Source: Cafeteria roenbergensis (Eukaryota > Sar > Bigyra > Bicosoecida > Cafeteriaceae). Taken from it: a stretch of 64,000 nucleotides of DNA. Below the pieces are notes generated by a model. It searched no databases. It was not told the DNA's origin and saw only the letters and a list, made by a program, of their open reading frames with translations. How positions within the stretch are numbered: position 1 is the first letter of the stretch; each line of letters starts with the position of its first letter. This document shows positions 48,469 through 58,320 of this stretch, piece after piece. Made by a program: the position numbers and the translations under genes. The stretch spans positions 248,001-312,000 of the forward strand of contig VLTN01000011.1 in assembly GCA_008330645.1 (NCBI GenBank), written 5' to 3'.

Positions 48469-49140
48469 TCGCGCTTCGACGGATCGCTGCGGTGCAAGTC
48501 AAGCGCCGCGCAGTCACTGGACCGAGTTGGGTCGGGCTGGGGAGCTCGGCGCCTGCAGCGCGCGGGCAAGCATGACAGCAGTGCACGAGGACCACAGCAG
48601 CTCACCATCCGACCTGAGGGCCCCATTGATCGATTCAGAGCATCGCTGGATTTGCCCGGTGTTGCATCGCTCGGGTGCGGGGCGCGGGGCGGCTCCTGCA
48701 ACGGCGGCGCGACCGAGAAGCGAACGGCGGAAAGCGTGGCGGCAGCAGTCGCAGCCCGCTCAGCCACACCGCGGCGCCAGCGCACACCACTCTGCCCATT
48801 TGGTTTGCGGGAGCTCGCCTCTCACCGGGGACTGAAACGGCGCGACTGGCGGGCTGCCGGCGCCGTCGCTTGAGAGCAAGTCAGCAACTCGGCGCCGGGC
48901 CCGAGCGCTGCCGGAGCGGCCGAGCGGGTCCGAAGCGCCATCCATTGTGCGCAAGCACGGCCTGGAGATCGGCCCGAGGGCGCGACCGCTCAGGCGGGCG
49001 CGTGCGGTCCGCGCGGGCGCTCCGCCAACAGTCGGCAACAGCCAAACCGCCGGCCAACAGGCGGCCACAGGCCAGCTCGCGCTCCGACTCTGCTCGGCCT
49101 CGAGCCACTGCGCCCCCCACCCTGCGGCTAGCTGAGGACC
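48469..49140. promoter_or_regulatory. Divergent promoter interval between the WW/coiled-coil gene and LSM4
   Basis: 672 bp between two divergent start codons. No additional gene, TATA box or obvious repeat is seen. Confidence 0.55.
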
Positions 49141-50130
49141 ATGGTGAGCGCGGAACCCGCCTCGGGGTCGCGTCTTGCTGCGCTGCGCTGGACTCGGCTC
49201 GGCTTCCTCAAGGGCGCGGCGCCTGGCGGCGCCTGGCCGCGTCCGGGCGGGCATGCAAATTCGGACCTCGGACCACGCAGCCTCGCGAGCCGCCCTGCCC
49301 TCCCTGCCGTGCCAACGCCACTAGCCCCCTGCCGCGCTCATGCTCGTGTGCCGCAGTTCCCTCTTTCGCTGCTGAACGCGGCGACGGACAACCAGATCGT
49401 GAGTTGCGTGGCAGCCAGCAGGCCACCGTCGTTTGCTTCGCCCGGCACTGCCCCACGAGCGCCCGCCCCTCGCGTGGTCCCTCCCGCCCCCCACCACACC
49501 CCCGACTCCGTGCCGCAGCTCATCGAGTTGAAGAATGGCTTCTGCTACAACGGCCTGCTGGTCAACTGCGACAAGTTCATGAATGTGAACCTCAAGGACG
49601 TGACCCTCACCTCCAAGGTGAGCTCGAGCGCGCAGCCGTGCGCCGATCGGCACGTGCGCAGGACCTCGAACGGTTGCCGCCCCCGCGGCTTCCCTCGATT
49701 GCCGGGCGAAGGTGGCTAGCCTGCTCGCCTCCTTGTGCGCGTCTGCTCGCAGAACGGGCAAGAGTTTTGGAAGCTGAACAGCTGCTACATCAGAGGGGCC
49801 ACCATCAAGTACTTCCAGGTCGAGCCGGAGCTGGCGGACCGCGTCAAGGACGACGACGGCTTCTCTGGGGGGTATGCCGGGCGCGGGCGCGGGCGCGGTC
49901 GTGGACGCGGCGGCGGCCGTGGGCGCGGGGGCAGCGAGCGCAGCGGCGGGCGCGGCGGCGGCCGTGGCGGCGGCCGTGGTGGCGGCGGGCGCGGAGGAGG
50001 CGGCCGGGGCGGCGGTGGCCGCAGTGGTGGTGGCGGCGGCGGTGGCGGCGGTGGCCGTGGTGGCGGTGGCCGCAGTGGTGGTGGTCGCGGCGGCAGGGGC
50101 GGCGGTCGCGGCGGTGCCGCCCGGGCTTGA
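49141..50130 (+). CDS. LSM4: U6 snRNA-associated Sm-like protein LSm4
   Basis: Subunit of the LSm2-8 ring that binds the U6 snRNA 3' end and of the cytoplasmic LSm1-7 ring in mRNA decapping. Four exons: 49141-49143, 49357-49398, 49519-49617 and 49753-50130, all phase 0, giving 173 residues. The first coding exon is only ATG, followed directly by GTGAGC; joining it to TTCCCTCTTTCGCTGCTGAA gives [15 protein letters not shown], matching the LSm4 N-terminus [10 protein letters not shown]. Sm1: [20 protein letters not shown] and MNVNLKDV. Sm2: [15 protein letters not shown]. The C-terminal tail of about 80 residues is RGG/GRG-rich, as in animal and plant LSm4, where it is methylated by PRMT5 and helps P-body assembly. 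It is divergent from the WW/coiled-coil gene and convergent with the kelch gene. Confidence 0.95.
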
Positions 50131-50443
50131 GCCGCCTTCGCACCAACAGCGGCTGCCGCTGCTGCTGTCGGCCCGCTGTTCATGTGAACGGTTTTGCGTG
50201 AGCCTTTCTGTGTCTGCGTTCGTGTGTCGCCTGCCCGCCAGGACGACGCCGGTCCCAACCAACCGCTTTCGTCAAGCCGCGCCGGCAGCCGGCAGCGACC
50301 AGCCAGCCTCGCGCTTCACACCATAGCAGAGTGTTGGGGAAACCGTGTCATCTGCACACTCGACTCCACGGCTTTGCAAGCAAGCAAGACGTCGACCGGC
50401 AGGGCATTGCTCGCGCAGCCACGATGCAGAGCGACCCGGTGCC
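50131..50443. other. Convergent 3' interval between LSM4 and the kelch gene
   Basis: Holds the 3' UTRs of both genes, beginning with a GT-rich stretch (TGTGTCTGCGTTCGTGTG). Nothing else is supported. Confidence 0.6.
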
Positions 50444-52453
50444 TCAGGCGGGCCCCCTTCTGCGCAGAGCAGTGTCCAGGTCGGCCCCCCCACTCAGCGT
50501 GCGGGGCCGGGCCGCGGCCGCGGCCGCCCTGCGGCCTCGCTCCCTGTCCGCCCGAGCGTCCTTGGAACGGCGCTTGCAGGACTCGGCCATCTCCGTGCAC
50601 CCCACCAGCCACACCGCGGCGTAGGCTACGCTGCTGAGGAGGCCAAGGCACGAGCAGCGGCTTGCGTCGCGGCAGCAGCGGCGGGCCGTGGCGAAGCAGC
50701 CCCCTGCCTTGGCGACGCGCTGCACGCAGCCCACGGCCTGGTTGCCGAGCGCTCCCAGCACCGCTGCCCCAGCGATCACGACCAGCACCCACTCGTCCAT
50801 GCCTCCCTCCGAGTATCCAACGCCTGTCAGCGTGACGGCCACGGCGCCGGACTCTGCCGGCGAGTCGGACCGCCCTCCCTGCCGCATCCCCCCCAGCGTC
50901 GCGAGGCAGGGCGCCCCCCCGCTGGCGCTGCAGTCCTGCCCAGGCGGCCACAGCTCCAAAACAGTCGGGAGCATCCGGCCCCTGGGAGGCTGCCCCTGCG
51001 CCGCCGGCGCAAACCACATCCGCCTGTCAACGTCCAGCGCGTCCAGCGCGTCGCCAGCCCCGTGCTCGTGGTGCAGGCCGCCCAGCGTGAGGAACAGGGC
51101 CCGCCTTGCGGCAGGCACAGCGGCCTCGTTGCCCGCAGAGCCCGACAGCCAGGACGTGGTCAGCTGCGCAGAGGCGCTCGCGGCACGTAGCGCCACCGCT
51201 GCCGCCCCGTACTGGCGCAGCGAGCCCCCGTGCGTTGCATCCAGGATCGACCACACCACCGACGTTGCCACCCCAGAGCGATTGCCCGACGCGCCCCCGC
51301 CCTCCACCACGCCCAGCCACGCGTCAGAGAAGAGCGTGACGCCGTCGAACCCGCCATACATCAGCACGAACTGTGACGCGTCGCGAGAGGCCGCCGAACG
51401 GGACGCTCCTCCGGCAGCCGCCCGGGACGAGCCGCTGCCTCCCTGCCGCGGGCCGCGGGCCTGTGGAAGCGGCGCTCGGGGCAGCAGGGCCATGGCGTGG
51501 CCGAAGCGCGCGCGCGGACAGCCGTCCGTCCTGGCGCCGGCAGGAGGACGCTGCCCAGCGGGCAGGGGCGAGCACACAACGCCAGGCCGCTCCCACGACA
51601 GCCCGCCAGCGGGGTCCTGGTCAACGCCTCCAGTGGCCTGTCCCGCCCTCGGCAGCCGCTCAGCTGCCCCGCGCGAGGGTCCGCCGCCCACTCCATCCCC
51701 CGCCCCAAAGTCGTCGCACACAGACCATGCGTCCCCCCGCGGAGCCTCTCCTGGCGGGGCCTCTTCTGGCAGAGCCGCGAGGGGCTCCGCCGCCGGAGAG
51801 GGCACCCAGAGGAGCCAGTGCTCCCCGCTCGCCTGCGCGTCGGCCCGGTCCGGGTGGGAGGCGCGCCTGCCGAAGACCACCAGCCACACCGTCCACTGGG
51901 TCGCTGCGGAGGCTGCCGGTCCGGCCGGGGGCGCGCTGACGACGGCAGAGCCGAACAGGGCCAAGCCGCGGGGTCGGTGGCCGTCGCGCGCGGAGGCGGG
52001 GCGCAGGGTCCGCCAGCCTCCGACGCGAGCGGGGCACGCGCCGTCGCCCGTGCGGATCTCGACCACAGTGGCCAAGGCGCCGTTCTCGTCGTCGTTGGGG
52101 CCGGCGCCGCCCCACAGAATGACCCTCGTGTCGTTGCAGGCGGCGATGGCGCCGCCCGCAAAGCGCCGGGGCCCGAGGCTGTCGGCCCAGCTGCACCACG
52201 ACCACGCGGATGTGTCGAGGATGCTCGCGTCCGAGCGCGGGGATTCCTCCGCTGCGACGCTTTCAGCGCCACCGTGGATGAACTGGACGCCCGGCGCGAG
52301 GAGCCGCGCCGACGCGGCCCCGTAAAACGGCGAGCTGCCATGCGTGGAATCGTTCACGGCATGCGTCGTCGGGGCCCTGCCCCATCGCCAGCAGCACGCG
52401 GGCGGGAGCCCCGCTGCGGCCAGCACGGCGAGAAGCGCGACACTTGCCCTCAT
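50444..52453 (-). CDS. Kelch-repeat single-pass membrane protein
   Basis: 669 residues from the ATG at 52453. A signal peptide, MRASVALLAVLAAAGLPPAC, is followed by an extracellular or lumenal region with kelch-type beta-propeller blades: RRFAGGAIAACNDTRVILWG, RARFGHAMALL paired with FVLMYGGFDGVTLFSDAWLG, and RQYGAAAVAL paired with ALFLTLGGLHHE. Gly-Gly doublets, spaced aromatics and Trp residues are as expected for kelch. A transmembrane helix near the C-terminus, WVLVVIAGAAVLGALGN, is followed by a Cys-rich juxtamembrane stretch (CFATARRCCRDASRCSC), a second hydrophobic patch (LLSSVAYAAVWLVG) and an Arg-rich tail. Cys residues beside the membrane could be palmitoylated. Similar type I kelch proteins occur in many protists with unknown ligands. 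It is convergent with LSM4 and divergent from the next gene. Confidence 0.65.
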   Translation of the reverse strand: MRASVALLAVLAAAGLPPACCWRWGRAPTTHAVNDSTHGSSPFYGAASARLLAPGVQFIHGGAESVAAEESPRSDASILDTSAWSWCSWADSLGPRRFAGGAIAACNDTRVILWGGAGPNDDENGALATVVEIRTGDGACPARVGGWRTLRPASARDGHRPRGLALFGSAVVSAPPAGPAASAATQWTVWLVVFGRRASHPDRADAQASGEHWLLWVPSPAAEPLAALPEEAPPGEAPRGDAWSVCDDFGAGDGVGGGPSRGAAERLPRAGQATGGVDQDPAGGLSWERPGVVCSPLPAGQRPPAGARTDGCPRARFGHAMALLPRAPLPQARGPRQGGSGSSRAAAGGASRSAASRDASQFVLMYGGFDGVTLFSDAWLGVVEGGGASGNRSGVATSVVWSILDATHGGSLRQYGAAAVALRAASASAQLTTSWLSGSAGNEAAVPAARRALFLTLGGLHHEHGAGDALDALDVDRRMWFAPAAQGQPPRGRMLPTVLELWPPGQDCSASGGAPCLATLGGMRQGGRSDSPAESGAVAVTLTGVGYSEGGMDEWVLVVIAGAAVLGALGNQAVGCVQRVAKAGGCFATARRCCRDASRCSCLGLLSSVAYAAVWLVGCTEMAESCKRRSKDARADRERGRRAAAAAARPRTLSGGADLDTALRRRGPA

Positions 52454-52839
52454 GCGGGGCAACAGCGGCGCGCCGCCGGCAAGCCCTCAGCCGCACGCCA
52501 CCTGGCACAGAGGGGGCGGAAAAGGCGGTGCGGGGAGCAGCCTCCCTCGCTGGTGCTGGCCCCGCGCTGCGAGCGTGCAGCCAGTGGGCTGGCGAGGGGC
52601 GGCGCGTGCGCCCTGCAGGGCGGTGTCTGCCTGCGGGCAAAGATTGCGCCTGGGCTCGGCCGACCGCCCAGCTTGGAGAGCCGCGCGTCGGCCCCACTCG
52701 ACGACCTAGCGTCCCAGAGGTGCGCCAGTTCCCGGCTGGTTGGGTGCGCTCGCTCGCTTGCGCCCCAATTTGGCATCAGAGGCTTGCGACGCTCGCACCC
52801 AGCGGACCGGCAGCGCACCAACGCCAGTCCCAGTTTGCC
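52454..52839. promoter_or_regulatory. Divergent promoter interval between the kelch and coiled-coil genes
   Basis: 386 bp between start codons. The + frame is open across it and would extend the coiled-coil protein, but it has no ATG there, so I treat it as promoter and 5' UTR. Confidence 0.5.
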
Positions 52840-55800
52840 ATGCAAAGCAGCAGCCGGCCCCCTCCGCCCGCTTGGACGAGCTCCCGCGGCTCTGGACCGA
52901 GCTGGACGGCTGATGACCACGACGCGTTCCTGCAGCGCTCCTCAGCTGCCGGTCGCGCCCGCTCCCGGGGTGGCAGCGGCCGTCCGCTGCAGCAAACGGC
53001 TGCATCTCACTCCTCGTCGTACCAGCCGCAAGCGGCGCCCGCAGTGCGCCGCGTGCCCACCCTTGGGGCGAACCCGGTGTTTGTCCGCGACCTCGCTGCT
53101 CGGGCTCCTGCTCGTGCGCCGCTCGCGAGCGGTGACGTGTCCCGCGCCCATTTGCGGCCCGAGGGCGCCATGGCGCTGGGGGCAACTTCCCGCGACAGCG
53201 GCGTGGGGGGGGTGAACCTCCCTGGCTGGGGAACCTTCCACCTGCCCGCGTCCAGCGGCGCCAGTCCCCCCGCGCCCCCGACAGCTGCCCGCCGCCGTCG
53301 CCCGTTCGACGGCAACCGCAGCGCCGACAGCCTCGAACGCCTCGACGACTCGGTGGCAGCGGTCTCACCGCCCGACGCCGACCGCCGCGGCGGTGGAGCC
53401 GCCGCACCCATCGACGGGGCGGGACCGCCTGCCCAAGCCGGCGGTGGCGGTGGCGGTGTCGGTGGCGGTGGCGGCACCGGCAGCTGGGCCGCCCGTGCCG
53501 GCGCTGCGCACCTCCGCAAGCGCCACGGCCAGGGTACCGCTGGTGGCCCGCAGTCGTCGGGCGAAGCTGGGGGTGGCGCTGCAGGCAGGACCGGGCACGC
53601 CGGGCGATCCCCCGCGGCAAGCCCCTCCCGCTCTCCAAGCGGGGACCGTAGCCAGCGGGGCGGATCTGCCTCCGCGTCTGCTGATAGCTCTCCCCAGGTC
53701 CGGCGCTCGGCCTCCCCCATGGGCCGCGAGGTGCAGATGCACCGCCGAGGGGACGAGGCGTCCCTCAGATGGCGCAAGTCGCCCACTTCCGGCGCCCCAA
53801 TGACAGCATCGGCGGCGGCGGCGGGGGCGGCGGCTCGGCAAGACTCACGGGAGGTCATGACCAGCTCCACCGCTGCCGTTGCAGGCCCTGACAGTGGGGA
53901 GCCCTTCCAGCGGCTGGGTCGCACTGCCCCAGGCCGCGGAACGCTCCGCCAGCCGTGGGTCGGCGGCGACGGCGACGGTACCGACGGCAACGGAGCGGGC
54001 GGGCGCGGGGCCCGCGGAGCACGCGCTGGCGACCGCAGGGCAGATCCTTCCACTGGCCCTCCCCGAGGCCACCGCGACCAGGCGGGAACGGGCCACGCGC
54101 TGGCAGAGCTGGGCGAAGCGGGCGCGGACGAGCTTCGGGAGAGGGTCCGTGCGGCGCTGCGGCGGGCGAGCGAGACGCGAGTCGCGTTGGATGGCGCGCT
54201 GGCGGACGCGGCTGCTGCCAGGCGATCCGCGGCTCGCGCAGAGGCGGAGGCGGAGGAGGCCAGGGCCGAGGCGGCGGCGCTGCGTCGCGCGAGCGCGGCA
54301 AAGTTGAGAGACGCTGCGTCGCTCGGCGACGCTGCCGCCCGCGCTGCTCGGGACGATGCGGCTGAGGCGGCGGAGGAGGCGGCTCGGCTCCGCTTCGACC
54401 TGCGCGCTGCCAGAAGCGACGCCGCCAAGGCGCGGCGGGCAGAGGAGGCAGCTGCTGCGCGGGCCGCAGCGGCATCCGGGGAGGCCGCGGCGGAGCGCGA
54501 ACGGGCGGAGGCGCTTGCGGAGGAGGTGGCGGAAGAGCGGGCCCGAGCCGCCGAGGCGCTGAAAATCGCCACCAGGGCTTCCCGTGCGGCGGCGCAGGCG
54601 CAGGCGGAGGCAGCAGAGGCCGTGGCAGCGGCCACTGCGGCGGGCTCAGGGAGGGGCGCTGCCGGGACGGCAGGGGAGGCAGCGGAAGCGGCAGCCGAGG
54701 CGGAGGAGCGGGCCGTGGCCGCGGAGGGCCGTGCGGCCGAGGCGGAGGCGGGTCTGAGGGCTGCCACCGAGCGGGCGGAGCGCCTTCGGGGCCTGCTGCT
54801 GGCAGCGGAGCAGCAGGTCGCCAGGGCATGGCGCGCGGCGGAGGCGAGCGAGGCGCGCGCTGACGAGATGCAGGCGTCGCTAGGGGCTGCGCTGGCGGCG
54901 GAGGCACGGGCGGCAGCAAGCAGGGCCGGCCTCGAGAGCTCCAGGGAGCGGGCGGAGGCGCGGGCGGCAGAGGCCTGCAGGGCGCTCGGGGCGGCGCAGG
55001 GCCGAGCCGAGGAGGCGGAGGCGGCGCTGGCAGAGGCGGAGGCGGCCAAGGGCTTCGCTGAGACCCGCACCGCCGAGGCGGAGGAGCGGCTGCGGTCGGC
55101 GCTGGGCTCGCTTCGGGAGGCGCACGCGCGTCACGCTGTGGACGAGGAGGCGCTTGAGGCGGCGCAGTCGGACGCAGCGGCCGAGGCGCGAGCCGCCGAG
55201 GCCAGGGCGAGGTCCGCGGAGGCGGCTGCTCGCGCTGCGGAGGCGGCCCTGGAGGACGCGAGGCGGCGCCTTGCTGCCGTGGAGGCGGAACGCAACACCG
55301 CGGAGGAGGCCGCCGCGAGGGGGGAGGCCGAGCGGGTGGCGGCCACCCGCCGCGCGGAGGCAGCAGAGAGCGACGCGTCGGCGCTTCGGGGGGCGCTAGG
55401 ACAGGCGAGGGAGCTTGCCGCTGCCGCGAGGGAGGCGGAGGCGGAGGCGAGGGAGGCTGCTGACGACGCGGCCAGACGGGAGCGCACTGCGCTGGCGGCG
55501 GCAGAGGCCGCTCGTCGCCTGGGCGCCGAGGCAGAGGCCGAGGCTGCGGAGCTGCGCACCCGGGTGCAGCAGGCCCGGGCAGACGCTGCCGCCGCGGTGT
55601 CCGGCCGCGAGCTCGCGGAGGCTGATGCCGCAGACGCGAAGCAAGAGGCGGCGCAGGCAGAGAGGCGCCTGGCCGAGGCCAAAGCGGCCGCGCTGGAGCG
55701 CGTGCAGGCGGCGGAAGAGGGCGCGAGGGTTGCCGCCGAGCGAGCGGAGGCCAGGGTGGCAGAGGCGGTGCGCCAGGCGGAAGCGCGAGTGGAGCAGGCG

Positions 55801-58320
55801 GCTGCGGAAGCCGAAGGGGCGCGATCGGCCGTGGAGGCGGACATTGCGAGGCTTGAGCAGAGGGCCGAGGCGGCAGAGGCGGCGCTGGCTGCGGCAAAGG
55901 GCGAAACTGCCGACGCGGCAAGGGCAGCCAGGGAGGCGGCGCTGGCCGAGGGGGCGGCTGCGGCCAGAGCGGAGGCGGAGGCGCGGGCGGCAGAGGCGAT
56001 GGAGGCCGCCCAGCAGCGGGAACTCAGCGCGGCGGAGGCGCATCGCTCTGCCGCGGCCCAGCTGCGGGAGGCCAAGGAGGAGGCCGAGGCGCGAATGGGC
56101 GCCGCCGAGCGGGCGGCGGAGGCTGCCAGGGAGGCCGCTCGCCGCGCGGAGGCGCGAATGGACGCTGCGGTGGCGGAGCTGAGCGGGATGCGCACCACGC
56201 TGGCGGAGCGGGGACTGCAGGTGACCAAGGCCGAACAGGCGGCGGAGAGGGCCGAGGCCGCGAGGCAAGAGGCGGCCGGCCAGCTGAGCGACGCGGACGC
56301 AAGGGCGGAGGCTGCCGAGGCGGAGGCGGCCGCGGCCGCGGCGCGGGCGGCGGCGGCGGAGGCCGAAGCGCGAGAGTCGGCGGCGGAGCGCCGTGCGTTC
56401 GAAGCGAGGGCCCTGGCGGCGGAGGCGGACGCGGAGCGCGCGCGGAGGCAGGGCGGCGACGACAGCCACTCAGCGCGGGAGGAGGCAGTGGCCGCTCGCT
56501 CACGCGCGGCGAGGGCCGAGACCGCGTCCCGCCAGGCGGCGGCGGAGGCAGACGACCTTCGCAGGCGACTGGCCGAGGCGGAGGCGGAGCTGCAGTCGAG
56601 CGCGGAGCAGGGCCAGGAAGCCGCGCGGGAGGCGGCCGAGGCCAAGGCGGCGGCCGCAGCTGCGGGTGAGGCCAGGGCCGAGGCGGCAGAGCTTGCGTCT
56701 CGGCTGTCTGCTGCCGAGGCCAGGGCCAGCTCTGCCGCGCAAGCCGCCGAGCAGGCGGAGGCCTCGCTCGCACAGCTGCGCGGCACCGCCACCATGAACG
56801 AGGCCAGGAGCAGGAGCCTGCGGGCCCAGCTCGAGACCGCGCGCCGGGAGGCGGACGACGCCGCCGAGGAGGCGGCCTCTCTCCGGGCCGGGGCGGCCGA
56901 GGCGCGAGTGGTGGCGACGCAGCGGGAGGAGGAGGTGGGCAGCCTTCGCCGCCTGCTGGGAAGCCTGCGCGCCGGCCGCAGGCAGCGCGAGGCGGAGGCG
57001 CGCGCTCTCCGCCGAGCCCTTGCCGCGGTGGCGGCCCGCATCGGGGTGAGCGCGGTGATGGAGGCGGCGGCCTCCGTTGCGCCGGCTAAGTCGGCCAGCG
57101 GCGCGCCAGCGCCTCTCCCAGCTGGCGTTGCCCCTGCCGGTGGTGCGGAGCATGAGGTGCCTGCCCCGGCCCCCAGCGCCGACCGCGACGAACCGGAGCT
57201 TGGCGACGAGCCGACCAGCGGCGTGTCGGCATCCCCGCTGCGTGCCGTGTCGGCCGTCCGCACGCCGCCGGCCACGCTGCCGGTGCGCAGGCGGGCCGGT
57301 CATGCCGGGATCGTCGCGCTCTCTGGGGCGGAGGGGGCGGGCAGAGGGGCAGCAGCCGGCGAGAACAGCGCCGAGCGCGCAACCCGGGCGGGCGGCCCCG
57401 CCGCTTCCGTAGGCGCACATCCTCCCGCGTCCGCGAGCCGCGCAGAGGCGGCCGCCCAGCGGCGGCGCCGCGAGATGCAGGAGGGCGAGGAGGGTGGCGC
57501 GCCGGGTGAGGGGGCCGCGTGGCTGACGCCGGACCCGCAGGCAGCCGTGCGCGAGGCCTTGAGGATGGCAGGGGTGACGGAGCCGGAGCTCGAGGACCCC
57601 GCGCCGGGCAGCGCGGCGCGGAGGCTGGAATTTGGCAGGGGCCCGGAGCGGTCTGGCAGGGGGGCTCGTGGTGCTGGCAGCGACAGCGGCGACGCCGACG
57701 ACGGCGCTGACGCTGGCAGGGACTGCGATGAGCACGAAGACGACGGCCGGAGCGAGCTGTCGGCGAGGCCCGGCGATGCCGCTGCCGTGGACGACGCAGG
57801 CGACAGAGCGGGCGGCGACGACGCGGACCGCGTGGCGGGATCCAGGCCAGGCGGGGCTGACTGGCGCCTGGTGGCCACAATGCAGCGGGCGAGGGCAGCC
57901 CGAGCTCAGCAGGACCTCGAAGCGACGCGAGAGCAAGCCGATGCCCTAGCTGGACAGCACAACTCCCGTCAGCGCATCCAGTACGTTTCGGGCTTGCGAG
58001 AGAGCGTGCGCCAGCTGAAGCTGGACAACGCGCAGCTCTGGGCGGTGCTTACGAGCGAGCAGCGGAAGGCGCTGGCAGCAAACAAGAGCAAGTCTGCAGC
58101 CGCAGCCGCAAAGGCCGCCTCCAAGGCGAGCGCTGCAGGTGCCGTCGCAGGGCCTCCTGCTGCCGGGAAGGGCCGAAGGTCGCTGGACAAGGCCGGCGGA
58201 GCACCCGGTGGCAAGTCCAAGGCTGGGGCGGCGCCCAGGCCAGGGTCCTCGAGGAGCTCGACGACCGGCGCAAGCAAGCCGGGCGCTGGCCGGCAACAGG
58301 CAAGCTCAGGTGCCCGTTAG
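52840..58320 (+). CDS. Giant Ala/Glu-rich coiled-coil protein with an HMMR-C-like motif
   Basis: A single frame of 1,826 residues from the ATG at 52840 (MQSSSRPPPPAWTSSRG), the first in frame. Residues 1-410 are Ser/Gly/Arg-rich and disordered, with a Gly-rich run. From about 415 to 1400 there is almost unbroken Ala/Glu/Arg heptad sequence, predicted long coiled coil. Residues 1400-1680 are low complexity and acidic. At about 1690-1745, DALAGQHNSRQRIQYVSGLR leads into a further helix (QLKLDNAQL). This resembles the C-terminal motif of HMMR and kinesin-12 tails (L-A-G-H-x-N-x-x-Q-K-I-x-H-V), which binds TPX2/spindle-pole partners; the order GQHN instead of GHQN is a difference. The end is basic, Lys/Ala/Ser. 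There is no motor domain. A spindle-pole or basal-body role is inference. Confidence 0.7.
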   Translation: MQSSSRPPPPAWTSSRGSGPSWTADDHDAFLQRSSAAGRARSRGGSGRPLQQTAASHSSSYQPQAAPAVRRVPTLGANPVFVRDLAARAPARAPLASGDVSRAHLRPEGAMALGATSRDSGVGGVNLPGWGTFHLPASSGASPPAPPTAARRRRPFDGNRSADSLERLDDSVAAVSPPDADRRGGGAAAPIDGAGPPAQAGGGGGGVGGGGGTGSWAARAGAAHLRKRHGQGTAGGPQSSGEAGGGAAGRTGHAGRSPAASPSRSPSGDRSQRGGSASASADSSPQVRRSASPMGREVQMHRRGDEASLRWRKSPTSGAPMTASAAAAGAAARQDSREVMTSSTAAVAGPDSGEPFQRLGRTAPGRGTLRQPWVGGDGDGTDGNGAGGRGARGARAGDRRADPSTGPPRGHRDQAGTGHALAELGEAGADELRERVRAALRRASETRVALDGALADAAAARRSAARAEAEAEEARAEAAALRRASAAKLRDAASLGDAAARAARDDAAEAAEEAARLRFDLRAARSDAAKARRAEEAAAARAAAASGEAAAERERAEALAEEVAEERARAAEALKIATRASRAAAQAQAEAAEAVAAATAAGSGRGAAGTAGEAAEAAAEAEERAVAAEGRAAEAEAGLRAATERAERLRGLLLAAEQQVARAWRAAEASEARADEMQASLGAALAAEARAAASRAGLESSRERAEARAAEACRALGAAQGRAEEAEAALAEAEAAKGFAETRTAEAEERLRSALGSLREAHARHAVDEEALEAAQSDAAAEARAAEARARSAEAAARAAEAALEDARRRLAAVEAERNTAEEAAARGEAERVAATRRAEAAESDASALRGALGQARELAAAAREAEAEAREAADDAARRERTALAAAEAARRLGAEAEAEAAELRTRVQQARADAAAAVSGRELAEADAADAKQEAAQAERRLAEAKAAALERVQAAEEGARVAAERAEARVAEAVRQAEARVEQAAAEAEGARSAVEADIARLEQRAEAAEAALAAAKGETADAARAAREAALAEGAAAARAEAEARAAEAMEAAQQRELSAAEAHRSAAAQLREAKEEAEARMGAAERAAEAAREAARRAEARMDAAVAELSGMRTTLAERGLQVTKAEQAAERAEAARQEAAGQLSDADARAEAAEAEAAAAAARAAAAEAEARESAAERRAFEARALAAEADAERARRQGGDDSHSAREEAVAARSRAARAETASRQAAAEADDLRRRLAEAEAELQSSAEQGQEAAREAAEAKAAAAAAGEARAEAAELASRLSAAEARASSAAQAAEQAEASLAQLRGTATMNEARSRSLRAQLETARREADDAAEEAASLRAGAAEARVVATQREEEVGSLRRLLGSLRAGRRQREAEARALRRALAAVAARIGVSAVMEAAASVAPAKSASGAPAPLPAGVAPAGGAEHEVPAPAPSADRDEPELGDEPTSGVSASPLRAVSAVRTPPATLPVRRRAGHAGIVALSGAEGAGRGAAAGENSAERATRAGGPAASVGAHPPASASRAEAAAQRRRREMQEGEEGGAPGEGAAWLTPDPQAAVREALRMAGVTEPELEDPAPGSAARRLEFGRGPERSGRGARGAGSDSGDADDGADAGRDCDEHEDDGRSELSARPGDAAAVDDAGDRAGGDDADRVAGSRPGGADWRLVATMQRARAARAQQDLEATREQADALAGQHNSRQRIQYVSGLRESVRQLKLDNAQLWAVLTSEQRKALAANKSKSAAAAAKAASKASAAGAVAGPPAAGKGRRSLDKAGGAPGGKSKAGAAPRPGSSRSSTTGASKPGAGRQQASSGAR

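Noticed and set aside
53394-53500. Alternating GGCGGTG-type sequence as a regulatory or CRISPR-like repeat
   Set aside because: It encodes a Gly-rich linker in frame within the coiled-coil gene; there are no spacers.
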